From Capitulum mitella (lineage: Eukaryota; Arthropoda; Thecostraca; Pollicipedomorpha; Pollicipedidae): a DNA stretch of 64,000 nucleotides. Positions 1-12,349 of the stretch are shown piece by piece. Each line of letters opens with the position of its first letter. Within the stretch, counting starts at the first letter, position 1. The DNA is taken from assembly GCA_030062745.1 (NCBI GenBank), contig CP099850.1, forward strand, positions 1,426,001 to 1,490,000, given 5' to 3'. The notes under the pieces are model-generated. The model searched no databases, was not told where the DNA came from, and saw nothing but the letters and a program-made list of their open reading frames with translations. The position numbers were made by a program, and so were the translations under genes.

Positions 1-3000
1 CCTCGTTACATTACCTCATCATTTTTTCAGGGAAAGGCTGAAGAAAAATGCTAGAACACAAAAGAGCTTGTTGTGCAGGATAACGATTGCTACTGAGCGT
101 ACGCAAAAATGGAACAGAAGCAATACACGACGCAAACATCAATACATTAGAAACCTTCGCAGGACATACGGAATATCAAAACGTCAAACACCTGACGGCA
201 AAAAATTGGGGATTCATAAAAAGATGTTCATGCTTGTTCTGAGCTGTGAATGCCGCGAAAAACTTAAGTAATGTCCAGATTTAAATGTTTAACCATGGGC
301 GACCTTTGAGGTCAAAGTTACGGGCCATAAAGGGTCACCGATTTTTGCAGACATTGCTTGATTCAAATGTCCGTAACCCGGTGAAAGGCTGTCACAGAAA
401 GGTGCCATTCGAAAGAGAAACGTTCCGGCTTTCATATATACTTTTCATGTTTGGCGACCTTGAGGTGACCTTTGACCTGACTAGGATCACTTGGAACATT
501 TTTGGCCTTAACCATGTTTGCCCATCGCGATCTCCCCGAAAATGTAACACAATACGTCACCACGTGTCCTTAATTATTGTGACAAAAAGCATTTCTGGGC
601 AAACTGGAGCTTTTTCATATATTTTAATTCAGGTGTTGCGAAGTGGTGTTTGAGAAATATGCTCCCCCAAAAATTACCTTTTTTAACCATCACTAAAGAT
701 CAGACAACCAGGAGTCCCCCTCCCTCAGCCCAGCGAAGCAGAGAACCATACGTTAACACCAAAAAACATGACTGAGACGCTGAGAAATGGAAACGAAGGT
801 GAACAAGCGTGTAAAACAGAGCAGTGTTACTATGAAGTACAAAGAAGCCTGAAAGTAGTCATGACTTACGCCAGCTCATAACTGCACGCTATACCGTCCC
901 GGACATGAACACTCTCAATCAGTATTAGTAATCAATCAGTCACACAATCGGAGGGGCTTTGCCTAGTCATCGACATGCGGACTCATGCTGGATCTCCGAG
1001 GAGTCCACCCAACTAAGCGTAGCTTGTTGAGAGGCCTTCAGGAGCCAGCGCCATTGGTCAGGGTGTCATTGGTCGATGATGATTCCGTGATAGCCATGAT
1101 TTATACGATTTAGGTATTCGGTAGCTATGGATTATGTGTATAGAAAAACTTTGTAGGGATTAATTTCCAAATTAAATATTTGGAATCGGAAATTTTGGCC
1201 ATAGTGAGATAATTGCTGGTAAACATCTCGTTCTATAGCCTGGAACCAAGGCATGAAATGGTCAAAAGTCTGTAACTTCGATTTGTGGATGGTTGTTCTA
1301 GATGTTTTACGTGCGTTGTTCTTTGGTCATTGTTTTCCTTTCTCTAATAGATTGAGTTGAGGGCTATGGGTAACTGATTAAGAGCCTACGCGTTACGGTG
1401 AGCATTTGTGACTGCAATGTCACTTAGTTTCAGAATTTTGTGTCTTACACATTGGCTCAGTGCTTACCGGGAGGGGGAAGTATACGTGTTTCATAGTCCC
1501 GAATGCATGTTTTTGCAGGACGATTAAACGACTCATTTGTGACGGGTAATTTGCACCCCACATAAGGTAAAACTTTGCCTTATATGGGGTGATGTGCCTT
1601 ATTTAACGACTTTTGATGTATTTCGTGTCTTTTGTTTGTTCTATACCTTGGTGTCATGCGTGCCTACTACACATTAGCTTAGTTTTAAATTATTTGACCG
1701 GAAACGTCAACGTCAAGGCACCTGGCCACTAATTGACCCTTGCCATCAAGTCTGACATAGCCGTTCTTCAGATTTCCTCAGAGATGAGTCTATCGGGTGT
1801 TCTTAATCCTGAGACAATTTTAGTCCAGCATCGAGGCCTTTTGAAGGTCAGCCAAGGTCACTGATCTCAACTGACCTCGGATAACCTGTTGGCCTCGGAC
1901 CTTTCATAGCTTTTTAGGGCAGTGATTCCGAATTTCACATATATTGTTCAGGTATCATAGTTCGCAAATTCCATGTCAGGTAGACGACGTTAATTTTCCG
2001 TTATAACGTCCTCCCTTGAACACTGGAATAGTTACAAATGAAGTGGCAGCTTCGTATAGAAGCAGACATAAGTGATGATTGAGATACGTGCCAAAAAGAA
2101 AAAAATCAGAACGCTAACTTTTATCAAGGACGTCGATGAAATGAGCACAAATGATTTGATGCGCGCAAAATAAATGTGAAATTCGAAATCCCCCCGGAAA
2201 AGAAACTTAATGGTCCAAGGTCAAAACAGCCCGTCTAAGGTTGACCATTGTCAGTGACCTCGGTTGACCATCCAAAGGCAAAACATTGTTTCGGTCCCAG
2301 CGAGTTTTGTCGGCAACCACAGGTCGGATCGCCTCGAAACGCGTCAACTTGGAATGGCAATTGAACGGATAATCGCGTGGCACACAGCAAGTTTCATTGC
2401 GCGCGACATGTGTCACGCGCAAGCGACGGCAGTGTGAAAAAGCTGTTTCTGGGCGTTTTTCAGCGTGGGTGTGGTGCTGGCGACCCAGAGACCGCAGTGA
2501 CTCGGAAAAAAACATTACGGTGTAGCTCCGTGTACAGTTTTTCGTTCGTACCGGCAGCCAAAAGTTTTCGACCCAAGGTTCGGGCGCCACGCCGCCTGGA
2601 AGCAGACGATGCACACATTTTCGAACCCCATAATGATTCCACCTCAATGTCGCATACAGGCTTTTGACTTTTTGCAACGAAAATTATATCAGCGTATAGC
2701 CCTTACTTTTGTGTCCCATTTCAACCCAAAAATCATGGGATTTTATTGTGGCATGTCTTTAATAGGTATTTAGTAAAGTCCCGCACATCTTAACCCGGAT
2801 TTATCGCGAAAAAGAATTCATGCCGGCTGCAGTCACAGGCTCAAGTTGCAGTCAAACAAAATGAATAACGCACGCGCTCCTCCAACCCTGGGATCCACGT
2901 GGTTAAAAACTCGGCACATTTCATCGTCAAAGTAATGTTGATTTCAGAAGATTGTCTTGGCCTCCCAGAGGCAGTGGCTCGAAATGGGTATCCTCTCAAA

Positions 3001-3600
3001 AGAAACTGAACAGAGCATCGTTCAGCGTTCTGTGTACGTTGAAGATTAATGTTCATAGGCAAGCATGAAAATGGCTATTCTCCGCGTTTTTCGCTTTTTG
3101 TGTCTGACGTAAAGACCGTCACCAAGATCAGATCATGGAAGCGAAATGTAAAATAAAATCAAGGGCATTTAGAAACGGGGTCTGTCATGCACAGGAGCGT
3201 CCAGCAAGAAGCACATTGCCGCCCTTTACGATCCAAAGCAAAAAACCAACCAAAGATCATAAAGGCTTTGAGACCTAAGCTCTCGGTAAACGGACAGCTC
3301 ATCGTTCATGAACCTTGCTTCACGAAGTAAGCGGTAAGCCCTGGTTTTCCACTAAAGATATTGCAATTATTGATTAATAGTATACGTTACATACAGATGG
3401 TGCACATCACTTTCAAAAATTAACCGCGTTTACAAAGCAAATGCGTTTCGCCAGGCAAGCGCTGTCTCGCACCTGGGAGAAACAAGTACTGGTTTGGGTT
3501 TTGGGTAAAATGGTACATGAATATAGTACTGCTAAAAAATCAGAATATTCTAGCTTTAACCTTTTCGTGAACAGAGTTAGATTTTCGAGCATTAAATCGC
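1..3600. other. non-coding stretch, no gene recognised
   Basis: I see no convincing coding exon here; short open frames have no recognisable domain and no coding-like base use. The stretch has scattered AGGTCA/TGACCT hexamers (for example near 310, 460, 1850-1890, 2215-2270), the same motif that fills the dispersed repeats elsewhere in the window, so parts are probably old repeats. Confidence 0.6.
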
Positions 3601-3639
3601 AGCCAAGCCCCACAACATGTACAGGGCCAGAGTTAAGAT

Positions 3640-4660
3640 CCCTTCAACAAGAGCACTGGAAGGGGGCACTTTTTGCCTCCCCACCTGTTTTCCTTAAAAA
3701 ATCTCGAGAACGGATCGGAGCTGGCTGCTGTCACTTTGTGACATTTATGGAAATTAAATAACTCGTCGATTGACACAGAAAAATCGAAAATCCGCCAAAG
3801 TTTTTCTTTGAAGTTTGAAGCATCTGAATTCAAACAAACATAACGAAAACAAATGTCGCTGACAAACGGGAACTATGCAAAAAGACTGGCGTTCTACGTT
3901 AGATTACCGTTTGAACATAATCGGACGACATCATTCGGGCATACGTGATGGATGTACTAAGACCAAAGCCAAGGTCAGTAAGGGTCAAGGTCATCCAAGG
4001 TCAAGGTCAACCAGCTTGTGAGTTGATCTAGATTTTTTTGCAACATGTCGGTTTGCATGAAAAATGCCATCAAAGCTAATCAAAACACGTGTGCGCACAT
4101 TGATACGCTTATATATACCAGGGTCAGTGCAGGTCAGGGTCATCGAAGGTCAAGGCCAACTATCTTGTTGCTAGGTCCAGATTTGCCTTGCAACATGTCG
4201 GTTTGCATGGAATATGCATTCAAAGACCATAATAAAACCAGTATGCGTACCGTGATGGGGTTGTATACCCGAGTCCGTGCAGGTCAAGGTCATCAAGGGT
4301 CAAGGTCAAGTATTTTGTAAACTGGTCCAGATTTGCTTTGTAGTATGTTGATTTGTATGAAATATGCATTCAAAGGCCCTAATAAAAACGCGCTTGGCAC
4401 ACTGATACGCACACAGATTATATATATATATATATATATATTACGTTGCATAGCAATGAAATCGTGTTCATTATAACAGCTTTAACGCAAACATTTGACA
4501 CAGAACTTACTTTTGGTCAAAAACTTAATCCTAGGTCAATGACCTCGCTTTACTTTCTCGACCTGACGGAGGCTGGTAAACGCTAGAAATGATCAAATGT
4601 ACCGATGTTGGCTATCTCCACTGAAAGTACGCCACAAGAAGCGTTTCGCGACCTTATGGT
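3640..4660 (+). repeat. Dispersed repeat family R2, copy 1
   Basis: This block is collinear with 35140-35890 on the same strand over several landmarks: a segment ending in a CTCGAGAAC motif, a segment around TGACATTTA, a run of AAGGTCA hexamers, a unit around CATGTCGGTTTGCATG, an AT microsatellite and a segment around ACCGATGTTGGCTA. Inside it a unit of about 150 bp is repeated about three times (starting near 4026, 4177 and 4324), each with an AGGTCAAGGTCATC cluster. No coding frame is kept. It is probably a non-autonomous transposable element, class unknown. Confidence 0.75.
4418..4442. repeat. (TA)n microsatellite inside R2
   Basis: Alternating TA dinucleotides over about 24 bp. The R2 copy near 35.77 kb has a related but shorter TATACATA run at the equivalent place, so the microsatellite grew from a sequence built into the repeat. 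Confidence 0.85.
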
Positions 4661-4779
4661 GTAGGACACAACAGGCCTCAGGCTGATAAAGGGTACAATC
4701 GGACTTGGTTCGGTCCAGCAAAGAGGTTAGGTAAGGCTAGGTTAGGTTGCTATTTTAGTCCGCTTCTTTTCCGATACGA

Positions 4780-5315
4780 ACTTTAAGTTCACCAGCCTTT
4801 GGTTTCGAACCCTTTTCCTTGCCGATTTTTTCCCTTACGAACCTTTTCCTACGAACCTTTTGCGGTACGAGCCTTATCCATTAGCGAAACGAGCTTGTCG
4901 TAGACGAACTTTTGCTCTTTGCTGACAAACATCTGTGATGATGGTGGTGATTCGAAATGACGGACTTCAGTCCTAGACAAACTTTTGCCCCATGCAAGTT
5001 TTTGCCCTATACGAACTTTTGCCCTAAGCGAACTTCTGCGAGAAGAACTTTTGTCCCAGACGAACCTTTGTACCAGACGAGCTTTTGCCCCGGACGAACT
5101 TCTGGAAGACGAACTTTTGTCCTACATTAACTTTTGTCCTCGACGAACTTTCACACTGGGCGAACTTATGCCCTAGACGAACCTTTTCACGACGAACTTT
5201 TGTCCTCGACGAACTTTTGCCCTAGACAGACTTTTGCACGAGTCTTTGTCCGACCAACTTTAGTTCGACGAACTCTTGTCCGGCGAATTTCTGCGATGCG
5301 AATTTTTGCCCTAAA
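4780..5315 (+). repeat. Degenerate minisatellite, unit about 17 bp (GACGAACTTTTGCCCTA)
   Basis: More than twenty imperfect tandem copies of a unit close to GACGAACTTTTGCCCTA, with variants of about 12-18 bp, run across this interval. The best-kept copies lie at 4985-5230; the left end grades into looser copies (ACGAACCTTTT, ACGAGCCTTAT). Short frames open through it only because the unit lacks stops. It abuts the GC-rich block that follows. Confidence 0.85.
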
Positions 5316-5320
5316 ACCAC

Positions 5321-5869
5321 TTGGCGTACACATCTGCGCCTACGGCGATAATGATCAAGCACATGTGGGACGTGGTACACGCTGTCAGCCACCTGGTGGA
5401 GCAGTCGCGACGGCAGCGCAAGTGTCTGAATGGCCCCGTGTTCAATGGTGTCCAAAACAGCGCCGTGAAGCACGCGCAGACGGCCCACCCGGAGAGTATC
5501 GTGATGGGGATGCTGGGTAACGGCGACCAGCAGTTCAGGGCCGAGGCTGACCCGATCAGGCCAGCGAAATAGCTCCCAGCCGGCAGCCAAGTCCGGTGCT
5601 TTAAGGTCCCTGAAATGAACCTCAGAGCCAATAGCTACCGGGCTCTGGTGGACGTGCAGCGCGCCGCCCAGGCAGGCGATATGCAGCTGCCCTTCTTGAA
5701 GCGGCTTGCCAGCGAGCAGCTGGAGCAGCTGGTGCACTCGCCGCTGACTGGCGTGCCTTGCCACACCGAGTCCACGGAGCGAGCGGTCAGACTGACCACT
5801 AAGGCGGCCGCCTCCGTGACCGATGACGTCCGCCAAAATGGCATTGTTCTAAATAAAAGCTTTTCGTGA
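5321..5869 (+). pseudogene. Decayed GC-rich coding block, protein family not recognised
   Basis: One plus-strand frame is open over the whole block except for a single TAG at 5570-5572. Its codons end mostly in G or C, unlike the flanking DNA, and the conceptual product looks protein-like (residue runs such as KHMWDVVHAVSHLVEQSRR before the stop and FLKRLASEQLEQLV after it). An AATAAA lies at 5852-5857, where the frame ends. I do not recognise the family. The opposite strand is also open but reads as a His/Leu-rich shadow. The block could be the 3' end of a processed pseudogene or a terminal exon with one nonsense change. No introns are apparent. Confidence 0.35.
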
Positions 5870-6639
5870 GCGCCAGAAGCTCATATAGCTGTGAGTCGCG
5901 CCGCGCAACGGGGCCCAGAAAACACGCCGGTGAGTAGGCTGTCCACGTGGTGTGTCCGGGTAGTGTGTAGGGGTCGTTGATCGGTCGTGATCGTTCAGTT
6001 ACACTGCTGGCCAATGCAGCTTTGGCAAGACTCGTATCTTGTAGTTTCAACTGTAGGCGTAAACTAGGTTCATCTATTTTTCAGTCTCCCAACACACGAA
6101 GCACGAAATAACCAGACGCTGGCACAGTACATAGTACAGTACAGTCACAGACCACGGTCTCGCCCGGCCGCAGCGCGCGAGACGCTGGCGCCATCTAGTC
6201 CGCGGGAGGTCGGTACATGCCAACATAAACTAAAGTGACCAAGCAACGTCATTTATACTCATTTAACTCATATCATTTTGGGTGCTAAAAACTTTCGGAT
6301 CCCAACAACAAAACATGCCTTTGGGCTCCAGCGGTGAAACGTCGTCAAATCTTTCCAGATGATAGGCATCTCTGCAATCGTTCTTGGAAGAATACGACAA
6401 TGAATTCCATTGAATACAATTGTGGAATGAAATATAATGTTGGCTGTCAATGGTGCGTCAAAAAATAAAACAACACAAATACTGCCAGATTACTGCCAAA
6501 TGAAGGAGAAATACCCGTGACGTCACTGGGCGTGAAGTTTTCACTTGGCCGTACCTTGTAAGTAAAGGTATCTTGATTTATACTGATATGTCTGAAATTC
6601 CTCGGTGCAGCGCATGCATAGTCCACTAAGGATCCTTCA

Positions 6640-7090
6640 CCTCCGGTGGTATTTTATTGCACCACCTCGGTCAGGCCCGGATCGGCGTGCGTCGAGACCT
6701 CTGTTAACAGGTTGAGCAACGCACCAGCAAATACGCCGACTGCGCGCGCCGCTGCAGAGGGGACGCATCTAAATGACCGCAGTTTTGTTCCCTGGTCCCC
6801 TGACGCGGTTCTCTGTCCCAGGCCTTTATCCCAGCTCCCCTGTCTCCGTATGTGATACCAACACCGGTCTCCATTTCTTACGTCTACTTTCCCATGTCGC
6901 TGATTCTCTGTGCCGATCAGCTATGGCTCGGCCGGGCCAGTCTGCAGGTTGTGCACCACCTCGGCCAGGCCCGGGACGGCGCCGGCGACCGCGCGCGTCG
7001 AGAGCTCTGTTCGCAGGTTCAACAATGGCCAGCTATGGCCGGGTCGGGCTCGCCTGCAGGCCGCGAAGCACCTCGGCCAGGACGTTTTAC
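6640..7090. repeat. GC-rich internally repeated block
   Basis: The phrases CACCTCGG(C/T)CAGGCCCG and CGTCGAGA(C/G)CTCTGTT occur near 6660-6710, again near 6955-7010, and partly near 7060-7080, so this is a local imperfect repeat with GC-rich composition. The forward frames show no known domain. Confidence 0.5.
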
Positions 7091-7830
7091 CCCTCACAAA
7101 ACATACCAAATGACAGCCTGCCGGCTGTTCTTTTTCTGAGAAGCACTGACCTCTTGTCGTCGATTTGACGTGTGGCAAAACCACCCTCGGTTGGCCCGAC
7201 ACCATCTTCTTGCAGGCCACTTTTGAATTCGCCACTACACTTTTCTGAAAAAGTTCCGAATTCCACGCGAAATTCAACAGCTGCGCCAAAATCGACTTTA
7301 TTGTATTAGCCTGCAATGTTTTGGAGACATTCTTTTCTTATCAACTGCATCGAAAAGCGGTTCTGTGGCACCCGTTGGTTTCCAATGACATCATGAGCAT
7401 TTGCGTTTGCACAGCGGAGTCTTAAATACAAATCTTGTCTCCACGCAGAATTCAGCAGTGAAATACAACTGCACCAAAACTCACTGATGTTGACTGATGT
7501 TGATGATTGACAAGTTGCACGCGTTTTCAAATATAACGTTATCCATGCGGGGGCAACATTGTACTTTTCAACTGTTTTCAGTGAGATTTCATCGGCGAAA
7601 AGCATACCAGAAGACAGCGTGCGTGCTCCTGTGTCTGTTCAAAGTGGCACCATCTGGCACTCAGAATTTAATATGTCCTCTTGTAGCCGACCATTTCCCG
7701 TGTGGCAAAACCGCCCTCGGACAGCCCGACACCACCTTCTGTCAGTCGACTTTTGAAATGGTCACTGCACTTTTCCGCAAGAAAAACATCCGAAGTCCAC
7801 GCACAATTGAACGGTGAACATTATCAAAGC
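7090..7830 (+). repeat. Local direct duplication, about 530 bp apart
   Basis: Segments at about 7100-7290 and 7600-7830 match imperfectly, both containing GTGTGGCAAAACC, CCCGACACCA and a CACTTTT run in the same order. Between them lie degenerate related pieces. No gene is seen. Confidence 0.55.
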
Positions 7831-7839
7831 ACCTCGGAT

Positions 7840-8284
7840 GCCGTTGCGCGCGACACTGACGGCGAAAAATCACTCTTGTCTTTCGGAGCCACTTTCCACC
7901 GCGCTAAATAGGGGACGCCATGCCACCGCCGAGGCGATAGTCAGCTGACACCTACGGTCACGTGACAGCACGATTGGCCGAAACGTTTTCGGCAATTTTC
8001 GGGCATTTCCAGGCATTTTTCGGCATTTTTGAGCAAAACCACATAACAACGTTATGTGGTTGGTGCCAGTTTTGCAATGCACTTCGATCGACACCAAATT
8101 TGTCCGTGACTCGTTGGCGGTTTGGCCGCACGGCCGCCTGCGGGCGATGTGGCCGGCGATACGGCCCTGGCGAAACCATAGTTTTTTGTTTGTCGAATTT
8201 GAAAGAATCTGGAAACTTCCAAGAAACGCGACATGGCCTACGCCACGCTCCCGATTGCGCAGTTTCTACTGGTGCAATAAGGGC
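7840..8284. other. non-coding stretch with unsupported short frames
   Basis: Several overlapping frames are open on both strands, but none shows a domain and the two strands are equally open, which argues for compositional chance. GC-rich patches lie at 8100-8170. Confidence 0.4.
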
Positions 8285-9195
8285 ATCAATAAACAGGTAA
8301 ACGTCCGCAGATGGCAATACACGTCTAATTTCGCTGATTTGTGCAATATATACGCCGAAATATTGAGGTAAAGATACGGCGATTTTCGAACAGACTGCCG
8401 GCGGGTGCCGTAAGTGAACATGGTATGAAATTAACGGGGAATAGATTCAGCGTTTCTTTATTTTCGAGACATAAGCTTTCCCATATAATATTTCTTGATC
8501 TTAGGGGTCGTTGTGAGGGTTTCTCAAGCTTAAATTTTGGAAAAATTCATTAGTTATCAGGCTACAGAGCTAGCCGAGCTTTATATTCAGGCGAGCCTGT
8601 TTATTTCCAAAATACGCATTTTTCGGAAGCTTTTTGGACTTTCTGGTATTACTTACAACTGTGCCAACCCGATCTGAGTAATTCGTCGCCAATTTTCACG
8701 GCGGTGCATTTTGGCTCATGACAGTTATTTTTTACCTGATCTCAGGTCAATGGCTGGAAGTCATTGATACTTTGTCCATTGACGGCAGTTAGATGCCTGC
8801 ATCGCCCTTCACTAAAAATGTTACGAAAAATTCCGTCAGTTTCCGGAAAACGACGACAGATCATGAAAATGGGTTTGGCCTTCGGACAATGACCCAGAAA
8901 AATTCCGAAAAATCTGAGATAACAGATCTGTTCCATCTGTCAATATCTTTAATCTCTGAAAGTATTATCGTGATGCCATGTTTTCCGGGAAAGTTAAAGG
9001 GCGCTAAACTTTTTTGGGCATAGGTTCGCTTGGCACAACCTAAATCAGACACCTCATTGACATGAAGCCAAAATTTTGGCACAAGGTGTAAAAATGATAA
9101 AGCAAAAGGTACACAGAGTTTCGTGACGCTGCATTTGTTTGTTCTTTCGCAATCTTGGGAAAACCTCGGGGGCGGTCAACCTCACAGTCGGGGGC
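8285..9195 (-). repeat. Dispersed repeat family R1, copy 1 (minus strand, truncated)
   Basis: Read on the minus strand this matches 31195-32150 and 61050-61940 in the same order: a CGCCCCCGAGG-type start, GCAAGAGAACGAA-like phrase, TGACGGTAATTAG-like segment, the Ca. 60-bp stretch around AATGCACCGCCGT, and a segment ending in GAAATTAGACGTGTATTGCC. It stops matching left of about 8285. It preserves, uninterrupted, the site where element X sits in the third copy. Confidence 0.75.
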
Positions 9196-9199
9196 TGGA

Positions 9200-10370
9200 T
9201 AAAAAGAAGCAATGCAAGCCTTTAGACAGTTCATTAATTGTTTAAGGGTAGCCTTTATGCTAACACCGTGCAAATAAATTCCTGGAATCGTTTCCAACAG
9301 ATCTATTGCCGTCTGAGCTGTCTTCACCCGTGCTAATGCAGAGGAATTACAACCGATGCACACTACATCCGTCGTGGTTTTACTTCCCTCTAAACTATGT
9401 AACGCAGAAATTTCTGCGACAGCCGTCTTTGAACAAAAATACACTTGTAGCGCAGACTGAACGGCCTGTGACAACTGTTGCTTTTTCTTGAGATGTTCGA
9501 CCGACCGACTGATACCTGACTAGCCTGGACTTAAAACTGGATGCCTGAGCCCATGGGGCTTTGCTCCGAAAATAGAGAAAACAGTCCAGAAATTGGCATA
9601 GATTGCGTTATGGTACAAGAAATTTTTTGGCTGAGTTCCTTTAGCTTAGCGAAAGAGGATGACTTGATGGGCGATTTATCGCACGCCCGTAGTTTATTTC
9701 ATTTTGCTTTGCAGGAATGTGTCAAAGAGACAATGACTAAACTGAAGCAGTTTTAATTCAAGTGATGCAGTTTTGTGCGCGTTTCAAAAAGACCCACATA
9801 TCATGCTGAGCACATAACGACACCTGTTATCGGCGAAGGACACTTGTTTTTGCTTTAACTGCTCGATAACGAATCATGTAGCGGTAGAAAAGTGCGGAGA
9901 TGTCCAGGGTTGTCGCTGCCTGGCGCAGTACGGTGTTGATCGAATGTCCCGAGGACGATCGGATGTGAAATTTTAAACGTCGTGGGCAAGTCAATGGACC
10001 ACCAGCCCACCTAGTCTGGAAAGTCCTTGAAACCGGCGGACTCATGAACTTCCCGGTCCAGGTAAAGGACGGGTGCGTCTTACAGCTCTTTCGTCACCGT
10101 AACACCGGTAACGGCACGGCGTGTCCCAAGAAGACACTTCCAGTTGAATGAAACGCTTTTGGCAAGTTCTTGTTTCCATGATTTTCCGGTTTCGACAGCA
10201 GTCCATCGCTGTTGACTTTATTATGACACAACATACCTTGGAGCGTGAGCGGGTCTTGCAGTCCCAAACCACAAATGATTATCATCACTGCAAGCAAACA
10301 AGTTCTTCTCGGCGGGCCAGGACGGCCCGACTGACGCGGTCCCAGCGCGCCGCCTGCGCGCGCACGGGAC
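9200..10370. other. non-coding; would be intron 1 of the minus-strand gene that starts at 10389
   Basis: No exon is recognised. A 144-codon minus-strand frame (9040-9474) has no known domain and overlaps R1, so I do not call it a gene. Confidence 0.4.
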
Positions 10371-10374
10371 TTAC

Positions 10375-10458
10375 CCATAGCGTCCACATGGCGCCACCTC
10401 TCGGCCTGGAGACGGTGTCCGTTGCCGACCTCCACCGCCGGCCGCTGCCGCCTTTATC
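10375..10458 (-). CDS. Putative first exon (five codons, M-W-T-L-W) of a gene paralogous to the peroxidase first exon
   Basis: The ATG is at 10389-10387; five codons (Met-Trp-Thr-Leu-Trp) end at 10375 and a strong GTAAGT donor follows at 10374-10369, so the intron is phase 0. The 5' end shown (10458) is my estimate, about 30 bp after the TATA box. The design copies the peroxidase first exon at 45386-45400 (Met-Arg-Ala-Pro-Trp, GTAAGC, phase 0, same TATA-to-ATG spacing), so I infer a secreted protein whose signal peptide continues in exon 2. No matching second exon is visible to the left, so it lies outside the window, is too diverged to see, or the gene is broken. Seen: promoter, ATG and donor. 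Inferred: the relation and that it is expressed. Confidence 0.5.
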
Positions 10459-10479
10459 CCGGCCAAGCACAGAACGCTC

Positions 10480-10487
10480 CTTATATA
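10480..10487 (-). promoter_or_regulatory. TATA box of a minus-strand gene
   Basis: On the minus strand the sequence reads CTCTATATAAGG in a GC-rich setting. The first T of TATATAAG is exactly 98 bp from the ATG at 10389, the same distance as in the peroxidase gene at 45288. An inverted CCAAT (ATTGG on the minus strand, near 10590) lies about 100 bp upstream, a usual CCAAT-box position. Confidence 0.65.
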
Positions 10488-10671
10488 GAGTGGGGCCGGC
10501 GGCCGAGTTTCCAGCTGGCTGCATGCGGGGATTGCCGTGCAGCTCATGCGTACCAGTGAACCGCAAGTCGGTGCAGCGCCCAAAGAAACAGACCAATCAC
10601 GGCGGCACAGTCTACCCCTGCCCGGCCGACCGCCGAGACGCTGCGACCCAGCCGTCAGACGCTCTCTCTCC

Positions 10672-10862
10672 TCCTCCGCGGTCATTCTCGTCTTCCAGCG
10701 ACGCGTGGAAGCAGTCTTCCTCTCAAGGTTCTCCTCCCCTCCGCAATCCTCGCCCTCTGTCAAAGCACGGAAGCCCACGTCCCCTCCAAAGTTATTTTCC
10801 TCCGCGATCATCCTAGTCCTCCACCAAAGCATGGATGCCCATCTTCCTCCCCTACATTTCTC
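10672..10862. repeat. Short tandem repeat, three units of about 63 bp, upstream of the minus-strand promoter
   Basis: Three imperfect units begin near 10672, 10735 and 10798; each carries a TCCTCC.CG start, a CGTC/CCTC stretch and an AAGCA.GGA.GCC core. Relative to the minus-strand gene they lie about 190-380 bp upstream of its TATA box. The open frames crossing it are pyrimidine-rich and not gene-like. Confidence 0.6.
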
Positions 10863-10869
10863 TACTTCG

Positions 10870-11651
10870 TTAGCATGCATCCAGTCATATTTTACTAGAA
10901 CACATCGTATTTGGATTACCTTTCAGGATTAACTGTCTTGAACTGCCACGCTCTAGAACCAATTCACTAACCTTGGAACCTTCGTGGAGCAACTGCCATG
11001 AGTTAATAGTTACACTCAATTCATGCAATAATACTGAACACAGTTCAGTATTATCTGGCAATTCAGTGGAACTGCAAACAAACAAAGATTCGGGAAACCA
11101 ACATCATCCATGTGAGTCATCTCCAAAAGCATCAATGACCGGATTAAAGCACACAACAATAACCTTAAGCAGGCGTCAGGCGTATGCATAAGGCCTCTGG
11201 CGCCAGTATCCACCACCACTGCAAATTCACAAACTTGCCTCTCTTTCGCATTCACAGTTTTTCCATTACTTTTAAATTCGTGTTTTCACAAACTCAATAT
11301 TTTCCTCGAAAATTTTAGATCCACAAACCGAACGCAATCCCGCCTGCTCCCATTTCATGCGGACTGAATGAATAATTGCGCCCTGAATCGTGAGCGCCAG
11401 AATACGTTTGACATTATACAGGACGATCCGCACGGGACTGCAGCTGATCAAGCGTCATTACCACTGGCCTCGATAAATATACACCATTGTAACCACTGTG
11501 CTTGACGAGTTTCAACCATTTTCCGGTACGCCTACATTGCTACACATTAAGGTTTGTGGGAAATACCAAGTTTCATATACACATATATACATATATATAT
11601 ATATCTTAACAGTATATATAACAATATATATTGGCAATATATATACATACT

Positions 11652-11693
<42 letters not shown>

Positions 11694-12340
11694 TATATGT
11701 GTGTGTGTGATTATTGCTAAAAAGCAGATTCGCGCTCTGATTCCGAGGTATACCTCTTTGCCATGTCACCCGTCGTCTGACCTTTTCACAGGTCCGCCCA
11801 TCCAACAAGGGCGGATATAGGAAGGAAAGGTCATAAGAACAGAGTTTTCTCATATGCTGCTCAAGTGGCCGTTTCGTGAAACGTGCAAGCGGTCAATAAA
11901 ATGTCCGATAAATGCCGTTAAAAATGCCAACGAAAACGACTGCTTAACGTGCAGTACATAGGAGAACTTGCATAACATTAACTTCTCTTTCTGTATCCGC
12001 CCACGTTGAAGGGACTGACCTGACGAAGGGTCGCATTGCAAGCGGCTTGGCGACGGACAGTAACTCGGAATCAGAGCACAAGTCTGCTGAAAAGAACGAC
12101 AGGTTCTGTTTCTATGACTTTTCTAGTGTACCTATCGATATTTTTCTTAAGTCGTATCTTAGTCTTGAAATCACATGTACAAAATTACTCATATATTAAC
12201 GTTTCAGAAATATAATTTCCCATTTTCAGAATAATCTGTTTCACAGTGTAGTACAATGTTTCTTTTTTAATTTATATGCACGGAACTATCGTAATTACTG
12301 AATGCACTTTCTAAATGGAATTCACAGTTGGTCACCATAC
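10870..12340. other. non-coding stretch
   Basis: No coding signal. It contains a short inverted repeat near 11022-11052 (ATAATACTGAACA followed by TGTTCAGTATTAT, loop of about 3 bases) and the TA microsatellite listed separately. Confidence 0.5.
11590..11705. repeat. (TA)n microsatellite with interruptions
   Basis: Interrupted TA/ATATAC runs, longest pure part at about 11656-11690, followed by a GT run. Confidence 0.9.
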
Positions 12341-12349
12341 ATTAATAAG

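Noticed and set aside
2207..2677. 156-codon minus-strand frame
   Set aside because: Both strands are open, no domain, no splice pattern; the AGGTCA words suggest repeat DNA.
4780..5315. CRISPR-like array of short repeats
   Set aside because: Units are contiguous with no unique spacers, in a eukaryotic setting; it is a minisatellite.
10148..10816. 222-codon plus-strand frame across 10.15-10.82 kb
   Set aside because: It overlaps the minus-strand promoter/exon 1 and the 63-bp tandem repeat; Ser/Pro/Arg-rich composition follows from GC content.
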